From: Conoideocrella luteorostrata
Lineage: Eukaryota > Ascomycota > Sordariomycetes > Hypocreales > Clavicipitaceae
Assembly: GCA_032433595.1 (NCBI GenBank)
Contig: JASWJB010000107.1
Coordinates: 1 to 64,000 of the forward strand
DNA: 64,000 nucleotides
Reading direction: 5' to 3'
Shown here: positions 10,178 through 21,605 of the stretch, piece after piece
Layout: each line of letters starts with the position of its first letter
Numbering within the stretch: position 1 is the first letter of the stretch
Translations under genes and position numbers: made by a program
The notes under the pieces: model-generated
What the model was told of the DNA's origin: nothing
The model's input: only the letters and a program-made list of their open reading frames with translations
The model's database searches: none

Positions 10178-13100
10178 ATGCAGAGCGCTATGGTGGTCGG
10201 GGAGACTGCCAGCCCCGATATTTGCTGCTCCAACCGTCAGAATTATTAAACTGTCTTGGAGTAAATTATTTTGTAGTAATTTGACATCTGCCGGATTGAG
10301 TCCAAGCGTAAATACGGCATATAATGTGGGATTTATCTCCAGCCTGGTGGCCCGTGCCAGGCGAGCTTGGCGGAGATGCCTGAACGCTCCGTACTGTAAT
10401 TGAAACACAGCATCCTGCAACCGACATTCAGATTGTGGACTTTCGGAAAATAACAGAACTAAAGCGGGGATGATGTAGTGCAGAGGATCGTCCCATCTTC
10501 AGCTCACAATTTTGCCACGCGCTTAGAGACATGGTTGACCCAATCTCGCCTACACGCCCAAGTGCCAATTGGGACGACGCGGACAATGGTCAAGCTGCCG
10601 ATTGTGGAAGTTTCGTACGCTCCCATGACAATTGGGGGTCGAAGAAGCTGTGTGAACCTGTCAATAAGTACGCAGATGAAAGTTGCTACCCTGTATGTAT
10701 CGGCGATGTTCTGGCCAGCGCGTATTGTGGTGTGCATAAGCTGGACTGGGGAGAATTTCCACCTCTGGATGGCGAACGACCTCCAGCGCCATAAACTGGC
10801 TGCGCTAAAGATCGTCATACCCGGTAAGTTGAGAGAACCGGAGCCATATGCCCCAAAATAATGTCTTCATAATGTAGACATCGTACATCATGGCGAACAG
10901 GGTTCGCTTTAGCATCCTTCCTATGGGGGGTCTTTAGCCAACCAGACCTGCGACAAGATTCGAATAGCGGCAGCTTGCTGTGGGACGTAGGTGGCATCGA
11001 CGAGTTTGCTCCAGAAACGGCATACCGAGTTTTTGAGCGGCCTCGCGAGGCACACTGTGGGTAGATACCTGGAAAGTTGGCGGGTTGGTTAGTTCAGTTC
11101 AAGTAAATGAAGTGTGAATACGAGAGGGGGTTTTCTTGGGACGTCGGCCAAATTCAGGTCACCAGTCAACTTTAAGTTCCACAACACAGGTCCCAGCTTT
11201 GCCTGTGGTGTCTGGACTTGTATGTGTCTCTTTGCAGGGCTCTATCTTGGTTTTATTCCATTTCAAGGCAGAGCAAATACCGGAGTCTTTATACTCTTCT
11301 ATCGCAATGGGTTAGCACATACAATGCGGGCGATGCGCCAGAGAAGTTCTGGTATGACAAAAAAAGGAAAAGCCACTTACCTTAGTTACTCTGGAGGAAA
11401 TTGCTAAACGGGCATGGCCTGAAGTTAGGGAAGCCAAGAGGAAGTTGGTGATCTCAGTATTCTTAAACATGTCTACGTGCTTGCCCAAAACCGTTTAATG
11501 GCCGCAGAACTTTTGCAGGACAGAGATTCTAATGCCATTGTGGAGATACATGGATGCTAACGGTGTAATTGCTACTTCTTACTACTCATTAGGAGCAATC
11601 ATGTGTGCCATGTATATTTGCAGAGGGTTGTTCTATTAGCATCGGTCATATGCCGAAGTGTCTCGCGCAGCGTCGACGCAAATCCTTTCAACTATGAGAG
11701 CCGCGAGTGAGAATGCTGCCGTCTCATGTACTGGCTGATACATCCCAATTATGCGACAGATTTCAATAAATTTTACATGGTATACATAAGATCAAGGGCC
11801 CGAGAAACCTGTAGAGAATCAAATGTTATGACAATACTTTCTTTAGACGGGTTTCGCCAGAATATAAAAATGAAACAGAAGAATAACGCCAAAGAGTTTC
11901 AGAACTTTAATGCAGTGATTCCGCGCTACGTAGAATCAAACAATGCGGATATTCCCGTTCGACCGGGTCCCGCCGCCCACATCCGCCACTGGGCAAAATC
12001 AACCACATACAAGTTGGGACTTCAAACCTTCCGGGTTTCAAATTGTTTCTGATCCACCTACGAAATTACAAGCCCCATAAGCAAAACACCGATGGCTTTC
12101 CAGCGAGAAAGCTCACATGTTGATCGCGGCACGGACTCAAACCACAGAACAGGTTTTCCAGGCAGCTTGTCCGGTGAACGGTTTCCGCGAGTTCCGACCT
12201 CGAGGTGAGGCAGACCAACCAATCGGAAGAATTTTCTAGTTACAGCTTGGAATGAAGCGGCACGTCAGTACGGAGTACTCCATAACTACTCTGAGTCTGT
12301 GGACACGCCAGACCGCACGCTGCTCAGATGCGCCGCAAAAGTCTGTACATATGCGCAGTGATCGACGCGGGCCGTCACTTTGGCGAGAAAATGATGGTGT
12401 GCTAATGACGCCTACCGAGTACACTAGGTCAGATAAAGGTGACGAATGCGAAATCTTGGTTCTCCAGATGGACAGCTGCAGGTACCTAGGTACCTGCTTA
12501 GCGCTTTATGCAGCCTGCAGCACAGCAGGCATAGGGGGACAATTTATATGAACTTTTGCTCCTACTCCAACTGCGCTTCAAAATGCGACGTAATTTGTCA
12601 CCCACCTGACATGGTACGTGCTCATTTGGCACACGGCAACAGCAGCGGGGGCAAGGGCGCCCCCTCTCTGCCATGGCCGGGGGGACCTTGCTGCTGTGGC
12701 CATTGAAATTGCCATCAGCCCACCACGAGGCAGCCTGGCCCCTGCGGATTGAAAATAAGCGAGCACGTTCTGCCACAGAGGTCAATAATAACTACTCCGT
12801 ACTCCGTAGACGAGACGAAGGTGAGGCAAGAGTACTCCGTACAACTGCACCCAACTCCAGTACAGCTTTACGCACCTATTGCTCCGTAAATAGTACACAG
12901 TTGTATCTACGCCCGTCCTAAAACAAGATACATGTTGTCGTTCAACTGGAATAAGTCTGGCGGTCCATCTGCACATGTCCCGTCCTGGGTATCTATGTAC
13001 TTGGTCCGCCTAACCATCCGTGCGGGAGACAAACTATGTGACCCATTCATTCACCCATTGCCGGTGCCATCTAATAACACCTCGCACACGAACGTCGCCA

Positions 13101-13598
13101 CGTCGGAAGATCAACGATCCCATATTGAAGTACGGCCCCCCTTCTGGACCGACGGCAAGTGGAACAATCCTGCGCACAGAGAATAACTTACGAGGGACTA
13201 TTTACCAAAGACGTTAGCATGCAGCCCCCAGAATTTTGGCTTGCTGACTGACGGAGCCGGCAAGACGACCAGCATGCCGTCGAGCCCAGCCCGCACTATT
13301 TGCGGCACCAACGCTGCGACATCAGAGGAATTTATCCGCTCAAAATGATCAGCAGCACTCTTCGCGGCTCATGTGCAACACGTCCACGTGGGTTTGAGAC
13401 TGCTCAGCGCCAAATCCAGCTTGTGTTGACGTAAGCCATCCGTTCCAGCAGCCTCGCCGTTGTGCTGTCGGTGCCACTAATGACAATCGCGTGAATAACC
13501 CATGTCTGTACGGAGTAGGATGCAATAACTACGCCGCACTACGGAGTACCTAGCTCTTATCGACAGTTCGTACGGAGTACACTGCGAGTGTCCAGATA
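10178..13598. other. Gene-poor stretch with TACGGAGTA motifs
   Basis: No gene is convincing. The frame 10531-10794 starts with an ATG and has five Cys in 87 residues but no signal peptide, homology or promoter; I treat it as unproven. The stretch contains exact TACGGAGTA/TACTCCGTA 9-mers at 12269, 12793, 12800, 12833, 13509, 13540 and 13571, and a 14-bp palindrome GGTACCTAGGTACC at 12481-12494. It probably holds degraded mobile-element DNA. Confidence 0.5.
12269..13579. repeat. Cluster of seven TACGGAGTA 9-mers
   Basis: Exact copies on one or other strand start at 12269, 12793, 12800 (overlapping the previous by 2 bp), 12833, 13509, 13540 and 13571. The last three are spaced exactly 31 bp apart. 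A given 9-mer on both strands should occur about once per 130 kb by chance, so clustering is real. Function is unknown. Confidence 0.75.
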
Positions 13599-13824
13599 AA
13601 CTGATCCCCCTCGGCCCCTGTCACCTTCACCCGTACCCCATTTGATCTGTGCCAGCATGACCTGTACCCTCTCTGCAGAGCTGGCCTGTATTTTCTCTTT
13701 TGCACCTTTATATTTGTGCGTGTATTCATACTATTTATATTTATAATCAATTTTTATAATTTGGGATTTTTTTTTTATTATTTATTTTTTTTATACAGGT
13801 GACAGGGGCCGAGGGGGATCACTT
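13599..13824. mobile_element. MITE (226 bp) with ~27-bp terminal inverted repeats and TA duplication
   Basis: The left end reads AACTGATCCCCC and the right end reverse-complements to AAGTGATCCCCC. Both then continue identically through TCGGCCCCTGTCACCT, giving an inverted repeat of about 27 bp with a single mismatch. TA dinucleotides flank both ends (13597-13598 and 13825-13826), the target duplication of Tc1/mariner-Fot1-pogo elements. The interior is T-rich and non-coding, so it is a non-autonomous element needing a transposase from elsewhere. The near-perfect repeats suggest a young insertion. I saw no second copy in the window. Confidence 0.85.
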
Positions 13825-13826
13825 TA

Positions 13827-15217
13827 TACTCGTACACAGCATGCTGGCTAAGTAATCTCAGCTCACCGAGGCGTTTGCGGCGGTGCGCACTGACGTCTGA
13901 AGAATTGGCCGGCACCTGGTACATGCGGAGATTTATGCTGTCTGCATCGCTGACCTTACTCCCGAAACCAGATAGATTGCTCTGCGCAGTCTGCTTAGCC
14001 TGAACGTGCGTCCTCTGTCGTTATTCCGATGGTATGTGGGCAAATATCGTGACTTGCTCAAGACGAGTATCTCCCATGCATACTGCTACGGGGGACATAC
14101 CAGTCAGTTGCTGCACCTGAGGTCTTTGCGCTTCATGTAGATATATGTTTGTGCCCGAATAACTCATGCTGATATCGCCAGCATCTTCTCCGCCTTGCTT
14201 CCCCAATGCCCGCCAAGTTGCAGAACATGTTTCCGGACGACCCCACACGGCTGTATCTACACTTCGCCCGGTTTGACGAGCGCGGTGTGGTGCAGCTTCT
14301 TCCGGTCCGAGACGTGAGAGACAATAACTAAATAACAGATGAACAATGCGAAGCACACGAGACGCCAGCCAAGCCTTTAAGGCGTTCGGAAGCCTAACCA
14401 TCCTTGTCTGGGCGCAGGCAACGGATAAAAGCCGCTGAAACACTCGGCAACTGGACTGACGAACTATAGCTGAGGTGACCGTGACTCGACATGGCCTAGA
14501 CAGCCTCAGCAAGCCTCGTCATTTGCTGGCAACGAAAGCCGGCTTGCCGAGCGGCCATGTGGAGCAGCTTGTCGGGCGGGGCTACTTGGCGACTAGCAAC
14601 TCTGGCATCCTGTGTATTAAACTACGGGGCGCGCATTTCAGCATTTATTCCCCCAAACTCCGTAAGTAGATGCCGGCGCGTACTGGCATTGGGTTGCGTT
14701 GGGCCTAATTCGGGCTGACAGCTATGCCAGAATGAGAGAATTCGCAGGCGCACGGACTCGCTGAGGCTGGCTTTCAGTGGTGGCTATTTGGTGGCTATTT
14801 GGTGGCTAAAAAGGAACTGGCCCCTGATAAGCGGACGATCCTGGCAGATGATGCACCGGCACTGAGTACGGCATGGCTCGTTGTTATTTCCCATCTCGTA
14901 CCTGGTGCTCCGTACTTATCCTAGCTGAGGATGTCACAACTTATTTGAAGCTTGTTTCCTTCACTTTCCCGTTCGATCCTCTCCTCGTGCCGCCTCAATA
15001 CTTGATGCTTTCAGCCTATATCAACACCACACACCACCATCCGGGCAATCATGGGAATAAGACCAAGAGAAATGATGAGCTGATCGACATCGAACTGTGG
15101 ATGTGGCAGCGACGAGACAAACGACCTGAACCCTGAGCAGATCCAGTCCAGCCTTACCTTAATCTGGAGCGGGCCGCAAATTCCCCACCGGATTAAGACT
15201 TGAAGTGCAGCGTCACG
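13827..15217. other. Gene-poor stretch upstream of the CFEM receptor
   Basis: No gene is supported. A tandem 11-12 bp microrepeat (GTGGCTATTTG, about three units) lies at 14777-14808. The last 200-300 bp are the likely promoter of the CFEM receptor gene; no clear TATA box. Confidence 0.4.
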
Positions 15218-16931
15218 ATGGAGACACTCGCGGCGTCGGCGCCCAGGTGCAATAAGTCTATCGCCATTTTACTTATAACGCTTCTTCTTCTGGTACGACA
15301 AGTTGTATCAAGCTCAGCGGCGATGCATCCCCGCGGCGCCGAGCTGTCGGCATTGCCTTCTTGTGCTGTGAGTGCTGCCACCTGGAGAACAGATGAGCAA
15401 ACTGGGGGAAGGAAGACAGATTCGGGACCTAGACCTAACCATGACTGTCAACGCAGGTCTCGTGCTTAACAGGGCATTGTGCATTATCCAACCTCACATG
15501 TATCTGTGAAGTTGACGCCCAATCCAGTACCCAAGACTGTCTGCTGGATGCATGTACTCTTCCACAAGCTCTATGTATGTGTTTCTACCAACCTACCCAG
15601 AGTCCTATATACAGCGGGCAAAATAGCCGAAACTAACAAGTCGTCGTCTGTAGTCAGCAACAATATGACCAAGACGGTCTGCCAGGCTCCCGTGCGAGAC
15701 CAGACCACAAGATTCAACGTCATGGTTCTTACGTTCGGCATCATTGCTGGCGCCACCGTGGTAATCCGCCTGAAGTTCAAGGAGTTCTTTAGCGTCAAGC
15801 GGCGTCTAGAATCCGACGACTGGATTATTTTTACCGCCCTGCCAGTCGGCTTGGCCTGCATTATCCTGGAAGTCACTGGACTCACAGCACACGGGCTCGG
15901 CAGAGACATGTGGGGGATATCAAGGGACAACCTGATAGCCTTTGGCCGCTACTTTTACACCATACAGAGTCTTTATGTTCTGCTCATGACACAGATAAAG
16001 CTCACCTTCTGCTTCTTCTACCTAAATATTTTCTCTGGGCGTATAATCCGCCGTTTCCTTTGGGGTACCGTCATCTTTCATATTTTATTCAGCCTCGCCT
16101 TCTTCATTGGCGTTCTCTGTGCCTGCATACCTGTTGAATACCACTGGAATAAGTTTGACTGGACCAACGGCCCTACTGCAGAGGGCCGGTGTCTCAACAT
16201 CAATTCTGGGGGTTGGGCAAATGGAGCTGTCAGTGTGGCTTCAGACTTCTGGCTGTTGGGTATCCCTCTGTGCGGAATACGAAAACTGAAGCTCCATTGG
16301 AAGAAGAAGGTCGGCGTTGCCCTCATGTTCTTGACAGGCGCTGGGTAAGTGGGCTTGAACCACCTCATGACCCCTTCTATTTGCATGATCCGGGATCGAA
16401 CGTACCAGATCTGGACTCTCTGACGTTCTTACATTCTGGCATTCAGGCGTTCTGGCGTTCTGGTATTCTGACCTCTTTGCAGTGTAACTATTGTTTCGAT
16501 TCTTCGCTTGACGTCCATCCCCCACTATGCGAAAACAACAAACCCAACATGGGACCAGTATGATGTCATATGGTGGTCAACGGTCGAGGTATGTGCGGGC
16601 TTAATTTGCACGTCTATGCCAGCAATCCGGCTCTACCTGGTGCACCTTGCACCACATGTGTTTGGCACAGAGAGTTATCGTCGGAGGTATGAAGCGCCGA
16701 CAAAAGAGCCACATAGGTGATATTAATGTACAGCAACGCTGACATTTTTGCAGAATACAACCCCGAACGGCGGCGAGGGTCGATCCAGAGCTCCCTCTTT
16801 GCTCTGGAGTTACAATGCCCTCGACATGCACCGGCAAAAGCGTACTCGCTAGTGTGGCGACCGAGCCATCCACTCATCCAGATGACGCACCGAGATGTCC
16901 CGAGAGGGGAGAAATCGGTACAGCTGTCTGA
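15218..16931 (+). CDS. CFEM-domain seven-helix receptor (PTH11-type GPCR), 5 exons, 446 aa
   Basis: Exons 15218-15367, 15457-15574, 15654-16344, 16483-16686 and 16754-16931; donors are GTGAGT, GTATGT, GTAAGT and GTATGA. Residues ~12-33 form a signal peptide (KSIAILLITLLLLV). The CFEM domain spans about residues 45-100 and has exactly eight Cys (49, 53, 58, 65, 67, 78, 83, 99). These are visible only after splicing exons 1-3 (LPSCA joined to VSCLTGHCALSNLTCICEVD). Then comes PVRDQTTRFNVMVLTFGIIA and seven hydrophobic segments of the fungal rhodopsin-like family, with RLESDDWIIF, AHGLGRDMW, and IPHYAKTTNPTWDQYDVIWW. The C-terminal tail (~90 residues) is cytoplasmic and Thr/Pro-rich. PTH11-type receptors sense host-surface or nutrient cues in plant- and insect-associated fungi; the ligand here is unknown. 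The 138-nt third intron contains short TTCTGGC-type repeats. Confidence 0.9.
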
Positions 16932-18849
16932 TGATATTGCCGGGATCTAATACGAGTGAGGTCAGCGCATAGGGTGGTGAGTATTTGGCACCCCGTCTTT
17001 GCGCCATGCGATTCAGCATCTCCCGGTCGATCCGCATATAACATCAGACGAAAACGCGAACAAACGCGGTTTACTAGGGTCAGCAGTGCTCCACGGGGTA
17101 CACTGTCACTAGCGTATATATATTTTTAACACAAAGGTTTGAGCATTTTAGCCAATCATAGTCATTATTTAGTTCAATAGACTTGTTTTTTCTCGCCGAG
17201 GCAGTTAAGCATATCAAGGCCTTTGTTTTTGAGTGGGTGATCCAAACCGGCTGGTTGCGCTGTAGCCAAACTCAATGGACTGCTATCTATTAAAATTACA
17301 GTCAGTCTGCCGACGTTCTCAATACCAGAGGCCTCAGCTAGCGAGACAACTCCCAGAGCACCGAGCTGTGCTATTCTTGATCCAGGTCATGCGGCGGTTC
17401 CCAGGCCGCAACTGCAGTGAGCCCCAAATACACAATTTCCCACCACGTGCTCTTTTCCCCACAAGATCAACGCTTCCGACAATACTTTTGTCTCTAACAT
17501 GTGTAAGACATTTTTTAGTTTGTCTAACCCCAAAATCAGGGCTTAAAAATCAAGTTGCTAAAATTTGAGACACTCGCCTTGGATGACTCCTGACCCATCC
17601 AACCCGCATTTTTCACGGGTAAAGAACCTAGCATGCACGATAAATGCATTGAAACACTTGGCGTCAGGGCTGTCAACGTCAATGTACGTGATTTCTGAGG
17701 TGTTCAGGAGTGTCGCATCTTCATCACTTGCGACGCGTAGCTGGGATGTCTTTGGTGTTGAAGTGACGTAAAAAGTTGGCAAGGAAGACAATATATAGGT
17801 CAAAATACACGGCATCCAATAACTACTGGTTAGAAATAGAGCTGCTGAAAAGTCGAACATCTTTCTGCCTTATAAGTTCTTAGAGTTGCTGGAATAGGGT
17901 AATTACCTTAAGGGAAGTGTAGGCCCAAGAAGGGTTAGAAATTTAGAGGCTGTTGTTTTGATCAATTCAGGCTTCGGGCATTATTTCTATGTCTTCTATC
18001 TATGGGACAATCAAGCTTTACTTACATCATGTACAACATATTGACTATTTTACTGGAGTATGTACATAGCATCGACTGTCGTTCAGGTATAGGGCGAAAT
18101 CAGCTCCGTTGAAGCAGGGAGCCCAAGGTGTCTGAGGAAGCTGTGCCTGATGAAGAGTCCATAAAGGTTGCGTTGCGAAATGTCAGGATTTCCCACTAAG
18201 TACAACTATTTTAGACAGGGGATAACTAGAGAAGCTGAGGGGAGGGTAGTTTAGATGGAATGCTCAAACAACGGAGCGATATCGAACTGAGCCGACACCT
18301 ACAGCCCGACAGGATTGTCTACTTACTACTCCCAGCGCCGTGTTTTACGAGATGGGAACGGATTGCAATGATTTATCGAAGCTTAGAGCCTCAGAATTAA
18401 TGAGGAGGATCTGCTGGCGGCATTGGCGAGCTGTGAACGACGTGTTGCTGAAATGCGGGTGGGAGACCCATGTATCTACTTTTCCCCATAAATTATGCAG
18501 ACGCTGGGGTGGACTATTGGGTACCAAACTCACAACTCCTGGTCGCCCAGATAGTATGTAAGAGCAGGAAGCCTCGCGGGACATGAGAGCCATCCAACAG
18601 CTTGTTGGTTCCCTGGACACACGTTTGCTGTCGTGGTTTGCTTAGCTTCACGATCACCCACCCACCATCTTCGTCTTGTCATACTCTATCCCTCTTTTAT
18701 GCAGCAATAATGCGTGCCCTTAAGGCCATGAAAGCTGGTGATTGTCAATGTTAGTGATGGACATGATCTTTCTATTGGTACTTTGATAGCTGCAATGATC
18801 CTGAGAATGACTTTATTATTATTTTCACAAACGGCGGACTGGGCGCGTC
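16932..18849. other. Gene-poor stretch
   Basis: Nothing is firmly supported. One minus-strand frame (17558-17860, listed separately) has an ATG and a hydrophobic start. Low-complexity T/A runs occur near 17115-17130. Confidence 0.4.
17558..17860 (-). CDS. Possible small secreted or membrane-anchored protein, 100 aa
   Basis: A true ATG at 17860 opens a 100-residue frame whose first ~32 residues are hydrophobic (MFDFSAALFLTSSYWMPCIL and on). A polar segment follows, with three Cys (DAKCFNAF, REKCGLDG, GECLKF) and an acidic run (VASDEDATLL, YIDVDSPD). It has the look of a small secreted fungal protein, but there is no homologue that I recognise, no clear promoter and no intron, and the region is otherwise decayed. 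It may equally be an exon fragment. Confidence 0.3.
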   Translation of the reverse strand: MFDFSAALFLTSSYWMPCILTYILSSLPTFYVTSTPKTSQLRVASDEDATLLNTSEITYIDVDSPDAKCFNAFIVHARFFTREKCGLDGSGVIQGECLKF

Positions 18850-18859
18850 TTGTCTTGGA

Positions 18860-20140
18860 TATCTTTTCACTGGCATGGGACCATGCCTGCTGGAGCCTAA
18901 TGCCAATCATGCCATTCCTAACCTTGGTCATGGAATAACAATGAGTCTATATTATTTATCGACCAGCCAGCGGGAACAGGGTTTTCGAAGCTGGCGGATA
19001 ACCAGCCGTTGCTTGTATCGGAACGGGACACCGCTCAAGATTTCCAGTAATTCCTAAAATTCTTCTTCACATACGGTTTCCCAGAAAAGGAGCGCTTGCC
19101 TATCCATCTCGCTACCGCGTCGTACGGCGGGCACTACGGTCCTGTGTATCTGCAGCACATTATTGAATCTCGGCGATACAACCCCAGCTTCGCTACCTGG
19201 GGCAACGTACAATCTTTGATTCTCATAGATTGTGTTATTGACTTTACAGCGCTTGCTTTGGGCGCGTACAACATGGTTTGTAAAGACAGAGAGAGGGCCG
19301 GCCTCCTCAATGCGATTGCGTGCGAGGCCATGGCAAGTCACATGCCTGAGCAGCTGAGACTTGGCCGTAGCTGCCAGCTGGCTTACTATGGGGAGGAAAA
19401 TGCCGTGCTGCCTATGAGTTTGGACAGAATTATATTCACGTTCCCATGAATGATCTAGTAAGAGTGGGTAAAATCAGCCCTGGTAACAGTGAGTCCTTCT
19501 TAATGTTCACATGTTGTTTCTCATACTCTTTGCGACTTCAATTCTGCTACGAGCTGCTGTCAAACGGTCAATAACCCAGAATATAATTAATGCTGAGGTT
19601 CGTCCTATGCAGTCGAGAGAGGTGTCTTAGTCCCGAATGGCCATATTGCCTTATCCTCGGTTCAGTCAGTATAGACCTTTATGTCAACCAGAACTGGGTG
19701 AAAGCAGCGCTTGGTTTCCCAGCTTCTTTTAACTTCCAGTCCATCAATCAGGGTATACACCTTACTTTCCACAAGCATAGATCGCCATAGAACTCTACCA
19801 CTAAGGAATTGGTCGAAGTGCTGGATGCATATTCTGAGACGCCTCCAGTTGTCGACATTAAGGTGTTAGTCATGAATGGCAATCTGGACTATGTTGTGAA
19901 TACGCAGGGCAATATGTGGCAGTATGATAAACTGGGATGGGTTGGACTGTCAGAGTTCGCCTCAGAAAACTGGCAGCCTTTGCGCAAGGATTTAGCTGTA
20001 ATGGGTCTTGGAAGGCTACGAGGGACGGCCGATTAGCATTTGTGGCAATTGATGACGCGGGACATACGGTGACTAGCGATGTAATCGAAGGCTCCAATCG
20101 TATTGTACAAACATGGTTAGAAGGAGGGTGGCGAATGTGA
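18860..20140 (+). pseudogene. Decayed serine carboxypeptidase (S10 family)
   Basis: Pieces of an S10 peptidase lie in order but in different frames with stops between. They are GMGPCLLEPNANHAIPNLGH (about 18870), FIDQPAGTGFSKLADNQP (about 18955), the nucleophile region as ATASYGGHYGPVYLQHIIES (about 19105), LYVNQNWVKAALGFPASFNF (about 19680), VLVMNGNLDYVVNTQGN (about 19865) and AFVAIDDAGHTVTSDV with TWLEGGW (about 20040-20135). Intact enzymes have G-E-S-Y-G-G at the nucleophile, FxDQPxGxGFS, an active-site Asp in NGxxD and an active-site His in DAGHxV. Here the Ser, Asp and His remain but the GE before the Ser is changed, the N-terminal third is missing, and several frameshifts or stops break the frame. 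I conclude it is non-functional. Confidence 0.8.
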
Positions 20141-21489
20141 AATAGCCAGAAGACTGTGGCTGGTAGACCCTGTTTGTGCATGACAATTGAGGCATAGAGG
20201 CAAACGGCAGCGCTAGCTATTATAGTATCAGCATCATGTTCAGGTTATAATTGTGAGGTGCTAAGCCACACTTGTGGATTATCGCAGCGAAAAAACTAGT
20301 TGTTATGAAATTTGGGGAAGATGTGTGGACTGAAGCGTCAGATGGGGGGATGCCATGGAACCCTGTGTGGAAGACGACATTGATTATGCTACAGAGTAGT
20401 ATGTTTTGCAGACAGTTCGCAGCACTACGTTTAACTATATAGATAGAGGTCAGAGGCGTTCAATACAGCGTCGTGGTTTGCTTGTAGTCCTCTGCACATC
20501 CACTTGAGATGCCTAAAGATTTGGAATCATATCTTAGCAAAAAGAGATACTTATTGATCGTTACCACGGTCTCAAAAAGTATCTATCCAAATACGCCGCA
20601 GCTCCTTAGCCCAATTCTATGATTTCCCGCCCATTGCCAGGCTGTCCATGCTTGCAAATATACCCGGATGCTTTGTAGTTAATACTGTCTCACGAAGTTC
20701 AACTGCGTGTCGATACAGGTGCTCTGCTGCTCAATACTACTCTAGCGCAAAACTGTACGACTAATTTATATGCTCGTGGCGATTGCGTCTCCATTTCTTG
20801 ACGTTGGGGTGTTCATTTTTGGGAGGGCACTTGCAGAACGGTCAGCTAACTACGGAGAACTGGTCGGCTCACTCCATGCAGCGCTTTGGTTCCTACTAAA
20901 GCACCGCGGTTTGTTTTGAACTTGGTGAAGCGACTGGCTGCGCCAAAAGGACAAAGCACTCAAATCTCAGCACTAGCCGGACGACATTTCAGGACCCTTT
21001 CACTCATCAGTCCCTCTAAAAATGCAGCAGTTTGCTCAGACGCCATAGGTTGGTGGGCGTCTAGTCTGTTTCTTGTAGTTGTTAGAATGACAGTAAGAAT
21101 TGCGCGGCAGGCTGATGGGTAACTTCTCTGCTGATTTACGTGGAGGCTCAAAGAATCGATGCTGGATTTGCTACTAGGACCTCGTCTATTTCTAGACTGC
21201 CGCTTCTTTGTGTTCGGCGAGCATTCGCACAAAGTGCCTGCACAATCGAGGATGGTCGCAGCGCGCGGAACCGCGAGATGGACTCGAGACTCAACCACTG
21301 CTTTTGCACACCAGCACAGTACACCATCTACCGCATTGGGAACAGATATCCCCATCACTCTAAAGGGACTAAACATATTCAGTTACGCTCAAGCTCCTTG
21401 CTATCTCCTTGCTCGTAAACAGACTTCAAGGATCCTCTGGTTTTTTGGTATAAATAGATGGTGTTTGCGCATCACCTTATCCAATATCA
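20141..21489. other. Gene-poor stretch downstream of the NLR
   Basis: No gene is supported. Frames at 20886-21122 (+) and 20960-21376 (-) overlap each other and lack recognisable domains. It probably consists of degraded sequence between the carboxypeptidase pseudogene and the NLR. Confidence 0.4.
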
Positions 21490-21605
21490 CGAGTACCTGC
21501 CAATGCATCTGCCGCCTCAACTTTCCCAGATATTAAAACACAAGTACAGAGTTGCCTATGCTAGATAGTGTTTCTAGATGCTCTTTACATAACACATTCT
21601 CACGA
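21490..21605 (-). repeat. Degenerate TPR repeat beyond the NLR stop codon
   Basis: Just past the NLR stop, in a shifted frame, the minus strand still reads RENVLCKEHLETLSSIGN and, after a further stop, YLGKLRRQMHWQ. Each lines up with the 42-residue repeat (REKVLGKDHPDTLTSINN ... LGKYEEAEQMHRQ). The repeat array therefore once extended further, and its 3' end has decayed by frameshift and stop mutations. Confidence 0.7.

Noticed and set aside
10531..10794. 87-aa Cys-containing frame as a small secreted effector
   Set aside because: No signal peptide, no homologue recognised, no TATA or intron; could be chance.
20960..21376. 138-aa minus-strand frame
   Set aside because: Overlaps an open plus-strand frame and has no recognisable domain or promoter.
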